The notes under the pieces: generated by a model | What the model was told of the DNA's origin: nothing | What the model saw: the letters and a program-made list of their open reading frames with translations, nothing else | The model's database searches: none | Assembly (NCBI GenBank): GCA_003224085.1 | Contig: QHYK01000055.1 | Coordinates: forward strand, 1-62,703 | DNA from: Acidobacteriota bacterium | GTDB taxonomy: Bacteria > Acidobacteriota > Terriglobia > Acidiferrales > UBA7541 | Length of the DNA stretch: 62,703 nt | Direction: 5' to 3' | In this document: positions 8,788 through 17,096 of the stretch, one piece after another | How the letters are laid out: each line of letters begins with the position of its first letter | Numbering within the stretch: the first letter of the stretch is position 1 | Translations under genes and position numbers: made by a program

Positions 8788-9030
8788 TCAGCCTTGTTCC
8801 AGATCCCGCTTCCGACTATAGCGATATGCCAATGCCAACCCCACGCTCATGAATCCGGCGGCGGGCAGCAGCAGCAGCAGCACTGCTTTATTAACTGCTC
8901 GCTGCCCGCCTTTGGAACTCGCTTCCACATAACTGGAGCACATTGCGCACCCCTGGCTGAACGCCGGTGGCGTTACCCACAGCCATCCCGACAAAACAAC
9001 CACGGCCAAAATTGCAGTGCGAAGTTTCAT
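8788..9030 (-). CDS. Small membrane protein with CAMC motif, last gene of the oxidase operon
   Basis: 80 residues. The N-terminal hydrophobic segment ends in PAFSQG, like a signal peptide. It is followed by CAMCSSY, a CxxC pair that would lie on the periplasmic side, then one membrane helix (VLLLLLPAAGFMSVGLALAY) and a basic tail. It lies 37 bases behind the subunit IV gene on the same strand, so a role in oxidase assembly, such as copper or thiol handling, is plausible. That role is inferred from position and the cysteine pair only. Confidence 0.65.
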   Translation of the reverse strand: MKLRTAILAVVVLSGWLWVTPPAFSQGCAMCSSYVEASSKGGQRAVNKAVLLLLLPAAGFMSVGLALAYRYSRKRDLEQG

Positions 9031-9067
9031 TTCATCCTAAGAGCTTGCCGGAATCCCTCGCTCGCCG

Positions 9068-9406
9068 TCATTTCACTCCCAGTGTAAGAATCCGAACCGC
9101 GTCCGGGAAGAAGAAAATCGTCATCAGGATCAGGCACCCCACCACCGAACACATGGTGATCCACTTCATACGCGAGATTTCGTACCGCAAATGCATGAAG
9201 AACCCGATAATCAGCGCCGCCTTGATCAGCGACAAGCCCATCAGAATCATCAGCATCTTCGCGGGGGCCATGTTCTGGTACGTCAGATACACTTCAATCC
9301 CGGTCATGATCAGCAGCGCCGCCCAGACCCAGAAAAATTGCGCCATCTTGTGATGCCGCTGCTCTTCCGCCACGCGTTCCGCAATCGCAATTTGAGTTTC
9401 GTCCAT
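9068..9406 (-). CDS. Cytochrome c oxidase subunit IV
   Basis: 112 residues with three hydrophobic helices, the usual size of the bacterial caa3-type subunit IV (CtaF/CoxD). The second helix has the family pattern AKMLMILMGLSLIKAALIIGFFMHL. The subunit packs against subunits I and III and is not catalytic. It comes after both subunit III genes, 34 bases downstream of the nearer one. Confidence 0.85.
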   Translation of the reverse strand: MDETQIAIAERVAEEQRHHKMAQFFWVWAALLIMTGIEVYLTYQNMAPAKMLMILMGLSLIKAALIIGFFMHLRYEISRMKWITMCSVVGCLILMTIFFFPDAVRILTLGVK

Positions 9407-9440
9407 TCTTTGCGCCTCCTAAAATCCCTCTTGCGCTTCT

Positions 9441-10235
9441 CTAAATTCTTGCGGACATCAAGTAAACCAGCGGGAAAATGAACATCCACACCAAATCGAC
9501 GAAGTGCCAATACAGTCCGGCGACTTCCACGTCCGACGAATCGTACACCTTCGGCTTCAGCCACAAAATGATGCTGACCACAACCGCCGCCAGCAGCAAC
9601 ACGTGCGCGCCATAGTGGAATGGGCTGTAGCTCGGCGTCGCTAGCCACGCGATCAGCCACAGCGCCAGCAGAATCGGAATGAACTTGCGGCGAAGAGCGA
9701 CCACGCCGAGATAGACGATACCCAAAGTGACGTGCAACATGTGCATGCCGGTCAAAGTGAAAAACGTCGAAGGAAATTGTGGCACGCTCTTCGCCACGTT
9801 GGCGAACTCCGCGCTCACTTCGTGGCCCGGAACTTGGGGAAACATCGGCAGCGTAAGTCCCTCGGCGATGAGGTTGCTCCACTCCCGCCCGTGCAGGACA
9901 ACGAACGCGGCGCCGCAAACGATTGTGGCCAGCAGCCAGATCGTTTGCATTTTCGCGTCTTTCTGGACCGACGCGCGTACCGCCAGCACCATGGTCAGCG
10001 AACTCGTCAGCAGGAACGCCGTCATGATTGTGGCGTTGACGATGCTTGCGGAGTGAAACGGCGTCGGCCAGCCCGCCGTCGAAATGCGCCCGTAACTATA
10101 GGCGTACAGCAGCGCGCCAAACGTCAGCGAGTCCGACATCAGGAACAGCCACATCCCGATCTTTTTCGAGTACGTCCCGAATAGCGACGGCTCGTACACC
10201 GACGGGATGTCGTGCGCAACCACGCGATCAGCCAT
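9441..10235 (-). CDS. ctaE: Cytochrome c oxidase subunit III, copy A
   Basis: 264 residues with seven predicted membrane helices. The typical elements are present: KIGMWLFLMSDSLTFGALLYAY near the start, TLTGMHMLHVTLGIVYLG in the middle, and a YWHFVDLVWMFIFPLVYL end that defines the family. Subunit III stabilises the proton-pumping core. It follows a second subunit III gene by 52 bases. This copy has the classical length and a complete N-terminus. Confidence 0.93.
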   Translation of the reverse strand: MADRVVAHDIPSVYEPSLFGTYSKKIGMWLFLMSDSLTFGALLYAYSYGRISTAGWPTPFHSASIVNATIMTAFLLTSSLTMVLAVRASVQKDAKMQTIWLLATIVCGAAFVVLHGREWSNLIAEGLTLPMFPQVPGHEVSAEFANVAKSVPQFPSTFFTLTGMHMLHVTLGIVYLGVVALRRKFIPILLALWLIAWLATPSYSPFHYGAHVLLLAAVVVSIILWLKPKVYDSSDVEVAGLYWHFVDLVWMFIFPLVYLMSARI

Positions 10236-10287
10236 GCCCCAGGCCTCCTCGTCAACTCGCGGGGACGCCCTAAAGCGCGCCCCTGAA

Positions 10288-11031
10288 CTACTTTGCCAAC
10301 TCCAGCAACGCGAAAATGTAAACCCACAGCGCCGCCATGAAATGCCAATACCACCCGGTGACGTCCACGACGATGCTGCGCGTCGTCACCGATCGGTGCA
10401 GCAGCGCAAAAAGTCCCGCCACCAGCAACGCCAGGACGCCGCCCATCAAGTGGACTGCGTGCGCTCCCGTCAGCAAATACACAAAGGAACTGCTTGGCGT
10501 CGTCGCGACGTAAAATCCGCTGGCGGCGAGCTGTTTCCAGGCCATCCACTGCCCGAGCAAAAACAAAAGTCCGAGCGCAATCGTCATTCCCAACCACGGC
10601 GTCTTCCCTTCCCCGCTGACGGCGACCCCCTTCGCCGATTTTGTAGTGGCCGCAACGGCCGCGAGTTTCGTTTGCCGCCGCGCCAACTCCATGCCGACGC
10701 TGCTCAGCAGCAAAATCGCTGTATTGACGATGAGCAGTGCGGGCAGCTTCACCGGAATCCAGTCGCGCACGAGCTGATTCGTTCGCGGATCCAGCGTGGG
10801 CAGGCCTTGGCGCACGACGTACGCGCTGGTGAACGAAACGAAGAGCATCAGCACCGGTGTCAGCGCAACCAGCAACCCGAGACGCGCGCGGCGCAATCGC
10901 GTCGGGTAATCGGGCAAACCACGGCTGCGGTCTCCGTCGTCGCCACCTCCAAAAGTTGGTGGCGCTCCGCCATCGTTGCCGCGGGAAACCTGGGGTTCGT
11001 CTAAGGTTGCGGTTGTGCTGAAGCTGGCCAT
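10288..11031 (-). CDS. Cytochrome c oxidase subunit III, copy B (divergent)
   Basis: 247 residues. A polar Gly-rich N-terminus of about 45 residues precedes the membrane part. Family signatures are present: TGAHAVHLMGGVLALL and TGWYWHFMAALWVYIFALL at the end. It differs strongly from copy A, so it is not a recent duplicate; tandem subunit III-like genes are known in the BACCD-type oxidase arrangement. Whether both enter one enzyme, or one is an assembly variant, cannot be told here. It lies between subunit I and copy A. Confidence 0.88.
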   Translation of the reverse strand: MASFSTTATLDEPQVSRGNDGGAPPTFGGGDDGDRSRGLPDYPTRLRRARLGLLVALTPVLMLFVSFTSAYVVRQGLPTLDPRTNQLVRDWIPVKLPALLIVNTAILLLSSVGMELARRQTKLAAVAATTKSAKGVAVSGEGKTPWLGMTIALGLLFLLGQWMAWKQLAASGFYVATTPSSSFVYLLTGAHAVHLMGGVLALLVAGLFALLHRSVTTRSIVVDVTGWYWHFMAALWVYIFALLELAK

Positions 11032-11157
11032 TCCTAAATTTTTCGGTCCTAAGTTTTAAGTATTAAGTTTCCATCCCCGTGTTTCGGGCTTTTCTTTCTG
11101 TTTATTTCTGTCCTTAACACAGACAGCGGCATAAATTTCCTGTAGCGCCATCGCGTT

Positions 11158-12879
11158 TCAGTGCTTCGCCGTGACCGGCGCGTCGGTCTGCATCACGAAG
11201 TCGCGCGGCGCTCCTGGAACACTGTATTCGTAAGGACCGTTGTGCACCACGGGCGTGACACCGCCGAAATTATCGTGCGGAGGCGGCGTCGCGGTGGTCC
11301 ATTCAAGGGTCGTGGCTTCCCACGGATTGTCGGCAGCCTTTTCGCCTTTCTTCATGCTCCAGAAAAGGTTGACGAGGAAAATAAGCTGGCTGGCGATAGT
11401 CACGAACGCTGCGATGCTGATGAATTTCTGGATCGGGGCCAAATTATTAATCCACTCTACTTCGGTGCCTTGCGAATAGCGCCGCAAGCCGCCTGCCATG
11501 CCGTAATAGTGCATGGGCATGAAAATGGCGTAGGCACCGACGAAGGTGAGCCAGAAGTGCGCTTTCGCCAGCGTCTCGTTCATCATGCGGCCAAACATTT
11601 TCGGGAACCAATAATAGGTCGCGGCAAAAATGCCGAAGATGGACGCTACGCCCATGATCAAGTGGAAATGTGCGATGACGAAATACGTTTCATGGAGATA
11701 AATGTCCAGCACGGGCTGCGCCAGGAAGGGGCCGCTGATTCCGCCGACGACGAACAACGAAACGAAACCAATGGCGAACAACATGGGCGACAAAAAACGA
11801 ATCTTCCCTCGCCACAGCGTTCCGAGCCAGTTAAACGTTTTGATGGCCGATGGCACGCCGATGGCCATGGTCATGATGGAAAACGCGAACGCCGTGTACG
11901 GGCTCATGCCGCTCATGAACATGTGATGGCCCCACACCATGAAGCCGAGGAAGCCGATGGCCATGATGGCGTAGACCATCGCTCGGTAACCGAAGATGGG
12001 CTTACGCGAAAATACAGAGAGCAACTGCGAGCACAGGCCCATCGCCGGCAAAATCGCGATGTACACCTCGGGATGTCCGAAGAACCAGAACAGGTGTTGC
12101 CACAGCAGCGGCGAGCCGCCCTTGTGTCCTGTGAGCACACCGTTCACGGTGACCAGCGGGACGAAGAAGCTGGTGCCCAGGTTGCGGTCCATTAAGAGAA
12201 GAATGCCGGCGGAGAGCAGCACGCCGAACGCCAGCAATCCCAAAATTGCGGTTATGAACCATGCCCAACACGTCAACGGCATGCGCATCAAGGTCATGCC
12301 CTTGGCGCGCATGTCCAGAGTGGTCGTGATGAAGTTCAGCGCGCCCATCAGCGCGCCGATGCAGAAAATGGCGATGCTGGTTATCCACAAATCCGCGCCC
12401 AATCCTTCTCCGGGTCCGGCCGATGGCAGTGCACTCAGCGGCGCGTAGCCGGTCCAGCCGTGCAGCGGCGCGCCTCCGGTCACAAAAAACGCCGCAACAA
12501 GCACGATGAATCCAAGGAACGTGGTCCAGAAGGAGAGCATGTTCAGCACCGGAAACGCCATGTCCGGCGCGCCGATTTGAATTGGCAGGAAATAATTTCC
12601 AAAGCCGCCCTGGGGCGCGGTGGTCAGCACGAAAAACACCATGATGGTGCCGTGCATAGTGAGCAAGCTGAGATAGGTTTCCGGCTTGATCTCCCCGAAA
12701 AACGGCAGCGACGCGTTGGGCCAAACCAGGTGGATGCGCATCAGCAGCGACAGAAACATTCCTGTGAACACCGCCACCAAAGCGAGGAAGAAATACTGCA
12801 AACCGATGACTTTGTGGTCCAGGCTGAAGATATATTTTCGAATGAAACCTTGCGGGGCTGCGATATCGTGAGTAGCCAT
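11158..12879 (-). CDS. ctaD: Cytochrome c oxidase subunit I (aa3-type)
   Basis: 573 residues with twelve membrane helices. The binuclear centre is recognised from WFFGHPEVYI (CuB histidine, cross-linked tyrosine and the glutamate of the D channel, so a type A1 enzyme), the WGHHMF pair, and the heme-binding HETYFVIAHFHLIMG. It reduces oxygen to water and pumps protons across the cytoplasmic membrane. Its ATG directly abuts the stop codon of subunit II, indicating translational coupling. A 126-base gap separates it from the next gene. Confidence 0.96.
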   Translation of the reverse strand: MATHDIAAPQGFIRKYIFSLDHKVIGLQYFFLALVAVFTGMFLSLLMRIHLVWPNASLPFFGEIKPETYLSLLTMHGTIMVFFVLTTAPQGGFGNYFLPIQIGAPDMAFPVLNMLSFWTTFLGFIVLVAAFFVTGGAPLHGWTGYAPLSALPSAGPGEGLGADLWITSIAIFCIGALMGALNFITTTLDMRAKGMTLMRMPLTCWAWFITAILGLLAFGVLLSAGILLLMDRNLGTSFFVPLVTVNGVLTGHKGGSPLLWQHLFWFFGHPEVYIAILPAMGLCSQLLSVFSRKPIFGYRAMVYAIMAIGFLGFMVWGHHMFMSGMSPYTAFAFSIMTMAIGVPSAIKTFNWLGTLWRGKIRFLSPMLFAIGFVSLFVVGGISGPFLAQPVLDIYLHETYFVIAHFHLIMGVASIFGIFAATYYWFPKMFGRMMNETLAKAHFWLTFVGAYAIFMPMHYYGMAGGLRRYSQGTEVEWINNLAPIQKFISIAAFVTIASQLIFLVNLFWSMKKGEKAADNPWEATTLEWTTATPPPHDNFGGVTPVVHNGPYEYSVPGAPRDFVMQTDAPVTAKH

Positions 12880-13689
12880 TTATTGTTTCTCCGCCTCCCT
12901 CGCCGCAAGCCACTGGCTGAACTCCTGATCGCTGACGACCTTTACAATTCCATGCATCTTGTAATGCCCGAGCCCGCAGAGTTCCGCGCAGGCAAGTTCA
13001 TAGTCGCCGGTCTGAATGGGGGTGAAGTGCATGTGAATCGCGAGCCCCGGCACGGCGTCCTGCTTGAAGCGCATGGCCGGCACAAAGAAACTGTGAATTA
13101 CATCGTGTGAGCGGAGGATTACTTCGATTTCGCGGTTCACCGGAACCACCATGACTCCCGCGACGACGTCATCCTTCGAAGCGGGATCGGTCGTGTCCAG
13201 GCCTAGTGCGCCAGCGCCGCCCAAGGAAGCGTCTTCCAGTTCCGGCTTTGTTGCGCCAAATTTTCCGTCCGGACCTGCGTAGCGGAAATACCAGGCAAAC
13301 TGCATTGCGGTGACTTCCACCTGAACGGCGCCGGGTTTTGCGGCATCAAAACGCTCGGTCGCCCAAATGGATTCGCTCGCGAGATTCAGACCAATAAACA
13401 AAATGATGGTGAGAACAGTCCAGACAATCTCGAGCGTGGTGTTGCCGTGCGAATAATATGCTTGTTGGGGACCAGCGCCTCGGTCGCGATACTTCCACGC
13501 AAACCATCCGAGAGCGAGCTGCGCCGCAATGAAAACGGCGCCCATAAGAATGTAGGTGGTGGTGAAATGGTGATCGATTCCCGCTGCGGCCGCGGAGGCC
13601 CCGACTGGCAGCCACCAGGTTTTTGCGATGATGAAATACGAGCCGACCACAGTGATCAGCCAAATGACCACCAGAAGACCGAGGCCCAT
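12880..13689 (-). CDS. ctaC: Cytochrome c oxidase subunit II (CuA)
   Basis: About 269 residues from the ATG at 13689, with GGAGGAGG ten bases upstream; the longer frame to 13836 looks non-coding. Three hydrophobic segments precede the cupredoxin domain, one more than the usual two. The CuA site is complete: SHDVIHSFFVPAMRFK, then CAELCGLGH and KMHG at the end. There is no fused cytochrome c domain, so electrons must come from a separate carrier, plausibly the octaheme cytochrome of the divergent operon. It is the first gene of the oxidase operon. Confidence 0.94.
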   Translation of the reverse strand: MGLGLLVVIWLITVVGSYFIIAKTWWLPVGASAAAAGIDHHFTTTYILMGAVFIAAQLALGWFAWKYRDRGAGPQQAYYSHGNTTLEIVWTVLTIILFIGLNLASESIWATERFDAAKPGAVQVEVTAMQFAWYFRYAGPDGKFGATKPELEDASLGGAGALGLDTTDPASKDDVVAGVMVVPVNREIEVILRSHDVIHSFFVPAMRFKQDAVPGLAIHMHFTPIQTGDYELACAELCGLGHYKMHGIVKVVSDQEFSQWLAAREAEKQ

Positions 13690-14506
13690 TGAGCGCGAAC
13701 CTCCTCCAGTTTTGTCTCGGCTTTCCCCGGAGCAGGCCAAAAATCCCCGACACTCGCCGTGGGGAATCCAAAACGGGGCGAATATATCACAGGTTTTTCT
13801 CGAAGCAAGCAAGTTCTTGCATGCCATGCATGCCATAGAGGGATTCGTGACGAGGGATTGGTGGCGAGGGACTCATTCTTGAGGACGAAGGCGGGGTTAG
13901 GTTGCGGTCCCTCTTACAAAAGAGACGGATTAAAGGTTTTTCCCGAGCGCGTTTAAGGATTTGCCAGCCATCGCACACGCTGCATAGTCTTCGCGCACCG
14001 GAACACATTTCAGCTCCTTTTCCCCTTCCTTCGACGTGGCTCTAATTTATTCTCAAACTTGATTGACGAATTTTTTCGATTTGAGTAATATCCGGTTCGA
14101 ACCTGGGGGGCCGTAGAAAATGTTTGGGGCCTCACGATGTCTTCGGAACATGCCTTTCCAATTCGATGGGCACCCGGCACGGAGAGCCGATTCGCCCTTC
14201 GCGCGTGATTCTTCTACTCATTCAAGTTCCACGAGGTTGTTCGCGAATAAGGAAGAGCGGCGCGCATTCCTTTGGGGAAGCGCAAAGCTCTGCGGTTTGA
14301 AGATGCGTTGAATTCAAATGGAAGACTACAGGCTGAAAGTTTAAGGCTCTAGTTCTTGAGGGAGAGACCGGCGGCGCAAGCGGCTGCCGTTGCAAGAAGT
14401 TCAAGAAAGGACCGGTCTTTCCGGCAAAAGACGGCCGGGACGCCCCGACAGAGTCAGGGTGGACGCCAACAGCGAAATACCGGCCAATACATCCAGGAGG
14501 TTCTGC
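13690..14506. other. Divergent intergenic region between oxidase and bc-type operons
   Basis: About 800 bases with no convincing gene. It must hold the promoters of both respiratory operons. A GGTTCGAACC palindrome (14094-14103) is visible, but no tRNA surrounds it. No conserved operator was recognised. Confidence 0.6.
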
Positions 14507-15151
14507 ATGGCGGCGCCCGAATCGGAAACGGTCAAACCTAAACCGGAGGCGGTAAAAACTCTTGCTGCCGCCGGGGAAAAGGACGCGACCAAGTACGTTG
14601 GTACTCCCGCCGTCGGCACGTCCAAGGCGGCACCGGCAGGTGGCCTGGCCAGCGTGGGGCCCGAGCCCAGCGCCGCCAACGAAGGGCGCCGCCGCCTAGT
14701 ATGGTGCAGCGTCACGGCCTTTCTCGGCGCTTGGTTTATTGCCTTTCTCCGTTTCTTCCTGCCGCGCACGCTTTTCGAGCCTCCCACAATCTTCAAGATT
14801 GGATATCCCTCCGACTACGCGCTTGGCGTGGACACCAAGTGGCAGCAGAAGTTCCGCGTCTGGGTGGACCGCACTCCAGACCGCATCTTTGTGATTTATG
14901 CGCGTTGCACGCATCTCGGCTGCACACCTGACTGGAAGGCCAGCGAGAACAAGTTTAAGTGTCCGTGCCACGGCAGCGGCTATGACAGCGAAGGCGTGAA
15001 CTTTGAAGGGCCCGCGCCGCGCCCCATGGACCGCGCCAATGTGTCGCTGGCGCCCGACGGCCAGATCATCGTGGATACTTCGCGGCTTTACCAGTGGCCT
15101 AAGGGGCAGCCCAGCCATTTCAATGATCCGGGAGCGTTTTTGCCAGTGTAG
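14507..15151 (+). CDS. Rieske iron-sulfur protein of a cytochrome bc-type complex
   Basis: 214 residues. The ATG at 14507 has AGGAGG six bases upstream; the frame is open to 14390 without a site. A long Ala/Pro-rich cytoplasmic N-terminus leads to a single membrane anchor (about residues 64-85). The 2Fe-2S site is complete, with CTHLGC at 134-139 and CPCHGS at 152-157 followed by G.NFEGPAPRP. It passes electrons from quinol at cytochrome b to cytochrome c. It heads the operon, 86 bases before the cytochrome b gene. Confidence 0.94.
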   Translation: MAAPESETVKPKPEAVKTLAAAGEKDATKYVGTPAVGTSKAAPAGGLASVGPEPSAANEGRRRLVWCSVTAFLGAWFIAFLRFFLPRTLFEPPTIFKIGYPSDYALGVDTKWQQKFRVWVDRTPDRIFVIYARCTHLGCTPDWKASENKFKCPCHGSGYDSEGVNFEGPAPRPMDRANVSLAPDGQIIVDTSRLYQWPKGQPSHFNDPGAFLPV

Positions 15152-15237
15152 GAGAGTGGCAAAGAAGCAGAGGAAGTAAGGAAGCAAGGAAAGAGAAGAA
15201 GAAACCCATCGGGCTCGAAGAAACGGGGAGTGGCGCA

Positions 15238-16155
15238 ATGCCTGAAGAAGTCAGCAAGGGGAACGGGAACAACGGAAAAAAGGGTGGCTTGTTGGGTCAC
15301 ATCAGGGAAGACCTGGAATCCCTGAAGACCGATCTGCCTGCCAAAGCCAAAGAGCAGGTCGAGATTCTGAGCAAGCCCACCAAGACCCAGGTCTACACTT
15401 CCATCTTCCGGCATAAACACGACGACACGCCGCGCAACCGCGCGCTAGGCGTGCTTTCAAACGTCTTTTTGCATTTGCATCCGGCGAAAATCAATCGCGA
15501 CGCGGTTCGTTATTCCTACACCTGGGGCATGGGTGGCATTACCTTTTATTTGTTTTTCGTGCTGACTCTGACCGGCGTCCTGCTGATGTTTTATTACCAT
15601 CCGAGCAAAGTGCAGGCGTTCCGCGACGTACTCTATCTCGAGCACGACGTGCCTTACGGCAAATTGCTGCGCAACATGCACCGCTGGGCCGCACACTTGA
15701 TGGTTATCGCGGTAGAATTGCACATGTTCCGCGTCTTTCTCACCGGTTCGTACAAGAAGCCGCGTGAATTCAACTGGACTGTCGGCGTGATTCTCCTCGT
15801 CCTGACGCTGCTGCTCTCCTTCACCGGCTACCTCCTGCCAGACGATCAGCTCGGCTTCTGGGCCGTCACCGTGGGAACCAACATGGCGCGCGCCACTCCT
15901 TTATTGGGGCACGAAGGACCGTTTGGAGCGCAGCTGGGAATGACTCCTTATAATGACGTGCGCTTCGGCCTGTTGGGCGGATCCATTGTGGATGCCAACG
16001 CGCTCTTGCGTTCTTACATCTGGCACTGCATCGGCATTCCCATCATCGCCTCGGTCTTCATGATCGTGCACTTCTGGCGCGTGCGAAAGGACGGCGGCAT
16101 CTCCGGGCCAGCCCCAGTAGTCCTCGACTCCGAAATCAAGGAGGCGAAGAAGTAG
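15238..16155 (+). CDS. Cytochrome b, N-terminal part (b6-type, heme-binding)
   Basis: 305 residues. After a charged leader of about 75 residues come four membrane helices. Two histidine pairs bind the two b hemes: HRWAAHLMVIAVELHMFRVF in helix B and HCIGIPIIASVFMIVHFWRV in helix D. The quinol-site region GYLLPDDQLGFWAV is present. The C-terminal half is encoded by the next gene, as in b6f complexes. Two bases separate the two genes, so they are translated together. Confidence 0.93.
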   Translation: MPEEVSKGNGNNGKKGGLLGHIREDLESLKTDLPAKAKEQVEILSKPTKTQVYTSIFRHKHDDTPRNRALGVLSNVFLHLHPAKINRDAVRYSYTWGMGGITFYLFFVLTLTGVLLMFYYHPSKVQAFRDVLYLEHDVPYGKLLRNMHRWAAHLMVIAVELHMFRVFLTGSYKKPREFNWTVGVILLVLTLLLSFTGYLLPDDQLGFWAVTVGTNMARATPLLGHEGPFGAQLGMTPYNDVRFGLLGGSIVDANALLRSYIWHCIGIPIIASVFMIVHFWRVRKDGGISGPAPVVLDSEIKEAKK

Positions 16156-16157
16156 CC

Positions 16158-17087
16158 ATGGATTGGAAACAACTCTGGGAAATCCTCTCCGCCCCGGACA
16201 ACGTTCCGATCATCGCGATGATTCCGCTGCTGGCCTTCTACATTTATCTGGCGTGGAAGCAGGCGCATGCCAACGACTTGCTCATTGCCGAACTCGCAGC
16301 CGATCCCGCACTGGCGAAAACCCATCACCGCAAAACCTGGCCGTTTCGACCGGGATGGCAGAAGGAAGTGCACGTCTGGCCTTTCCTGCTGCGCGTGGAA
16401 TTCCTCGCCGCGATCATCGTCACCATTATCCTCATGGTGTGGTCCATCACGCTGAACGCACCGCTCGAGGAGCCTGCCAATCCGAACCTGACGATGAACC
16501 CGGCAAAAGCGCCGTGGTACTTCCTCGGGTTGCAGGAAATGCTGGTGTACTTCGATCCGTGGATTGCCGGCGTGGTGATGCCGACGCTCATCATCATCGG
16601 CTTGATGGTGATTCCTTATATTGATACGAACCCGCTGGGTGCGGGCTACTACACCTGGAAGCAGCGCAAGTTCGCCATCGGTACATTTCTTTTCGGCTTT
16701 GTCATTTTGTGGGTGTCGATGATTTTCATTGGGACCTTCATTCGCGGGCCGGGCTGGCAGTGGTTCTGGCCCGGGCAGACCTGGGACCACAACCGGTTGA
16801 TCTATGAAGTGAATCGCGACTTGCCGGATATTTTCGGCATCACTTCGAACTTCTGGAAAGGCATCTTCGGCGCGATTGTCGTCGGCGGTTATTTCATCGT
16901 AGGCGGGCTGATTGTGAACGGATTGTTCCGCCGGAGCAATCCCAAAGATTACAAGCGCATGAGCCTGCTCCAGTACTCTCTCATGATGACGTTTTTCCTC
17001 ATCATGGTGGCTCTGCCGATTAAGATCCTGATCCGACTGTTATTTCACATCAAGTACGTTTGGATTACGCCCTGGTTCAACATTTAG
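16158..17087 (+). CDS. Cytochrome b, C-terminal part (subunit IV-like)
   Basis: 309 residues. The N-terminal helix and a WPF.PGWQKEVHVWPF segment precede the recognisable subunit IV core, with PANPNLTMNPAKAPWYFLGLQE covering the PEWY-like quinol-oxidation loop (here PAKAPWYF). Further helices follow, giving about seven, more than the three of plant subunit IV. With the preceding gene it forms the complete cytochrome b of the quinol oxidising complex. It is followed nine bases later by the multiheme cytochrome. Confidence 0.9.
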   Translation: MDWKQLWEILSAPDNVPIIAMIPLLAFYIYLAWKQAHANDLLIAELAADPALAKTHHRKTWPFRPGWQKEVHVWPFLLRVEFLAAIIVTIILMVWSITLNAPLEEPANPNLTMNPAKAPWYFLGLQEMLVYFDPWIAGVVMPTLIIIGLMVIPYIDTNPLGAGYYTWKQRKFAIGTFLFGFVILWVSMIFIGTFIRGPGWQWFWPGQTWDHNRLIYEVNRDLPDIFGITSNFWKGIFGAIVVGGYFIVGGLIVNGLFRRSNPKDYKRMSLLQYSLMMTFFLIMVALPIKILIRLLFHIKYVWITPWFNI

Positions 17088-17096
17088 GAGGACCTG

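Noticed and set aside
11161-12195. Long plus-strand ORF opposite cytochrome oxidase subunit I
   Set aside because: It is antisense to an unmistakable ctaD, is Arg/His-rich and is a codon-bias shadow.
14094-14103. GGTTCGAACC, like the T arm of a tRNA
   Set aside because: No acceptor, anticodon or D arm can be built around it; it is only a palindrome.
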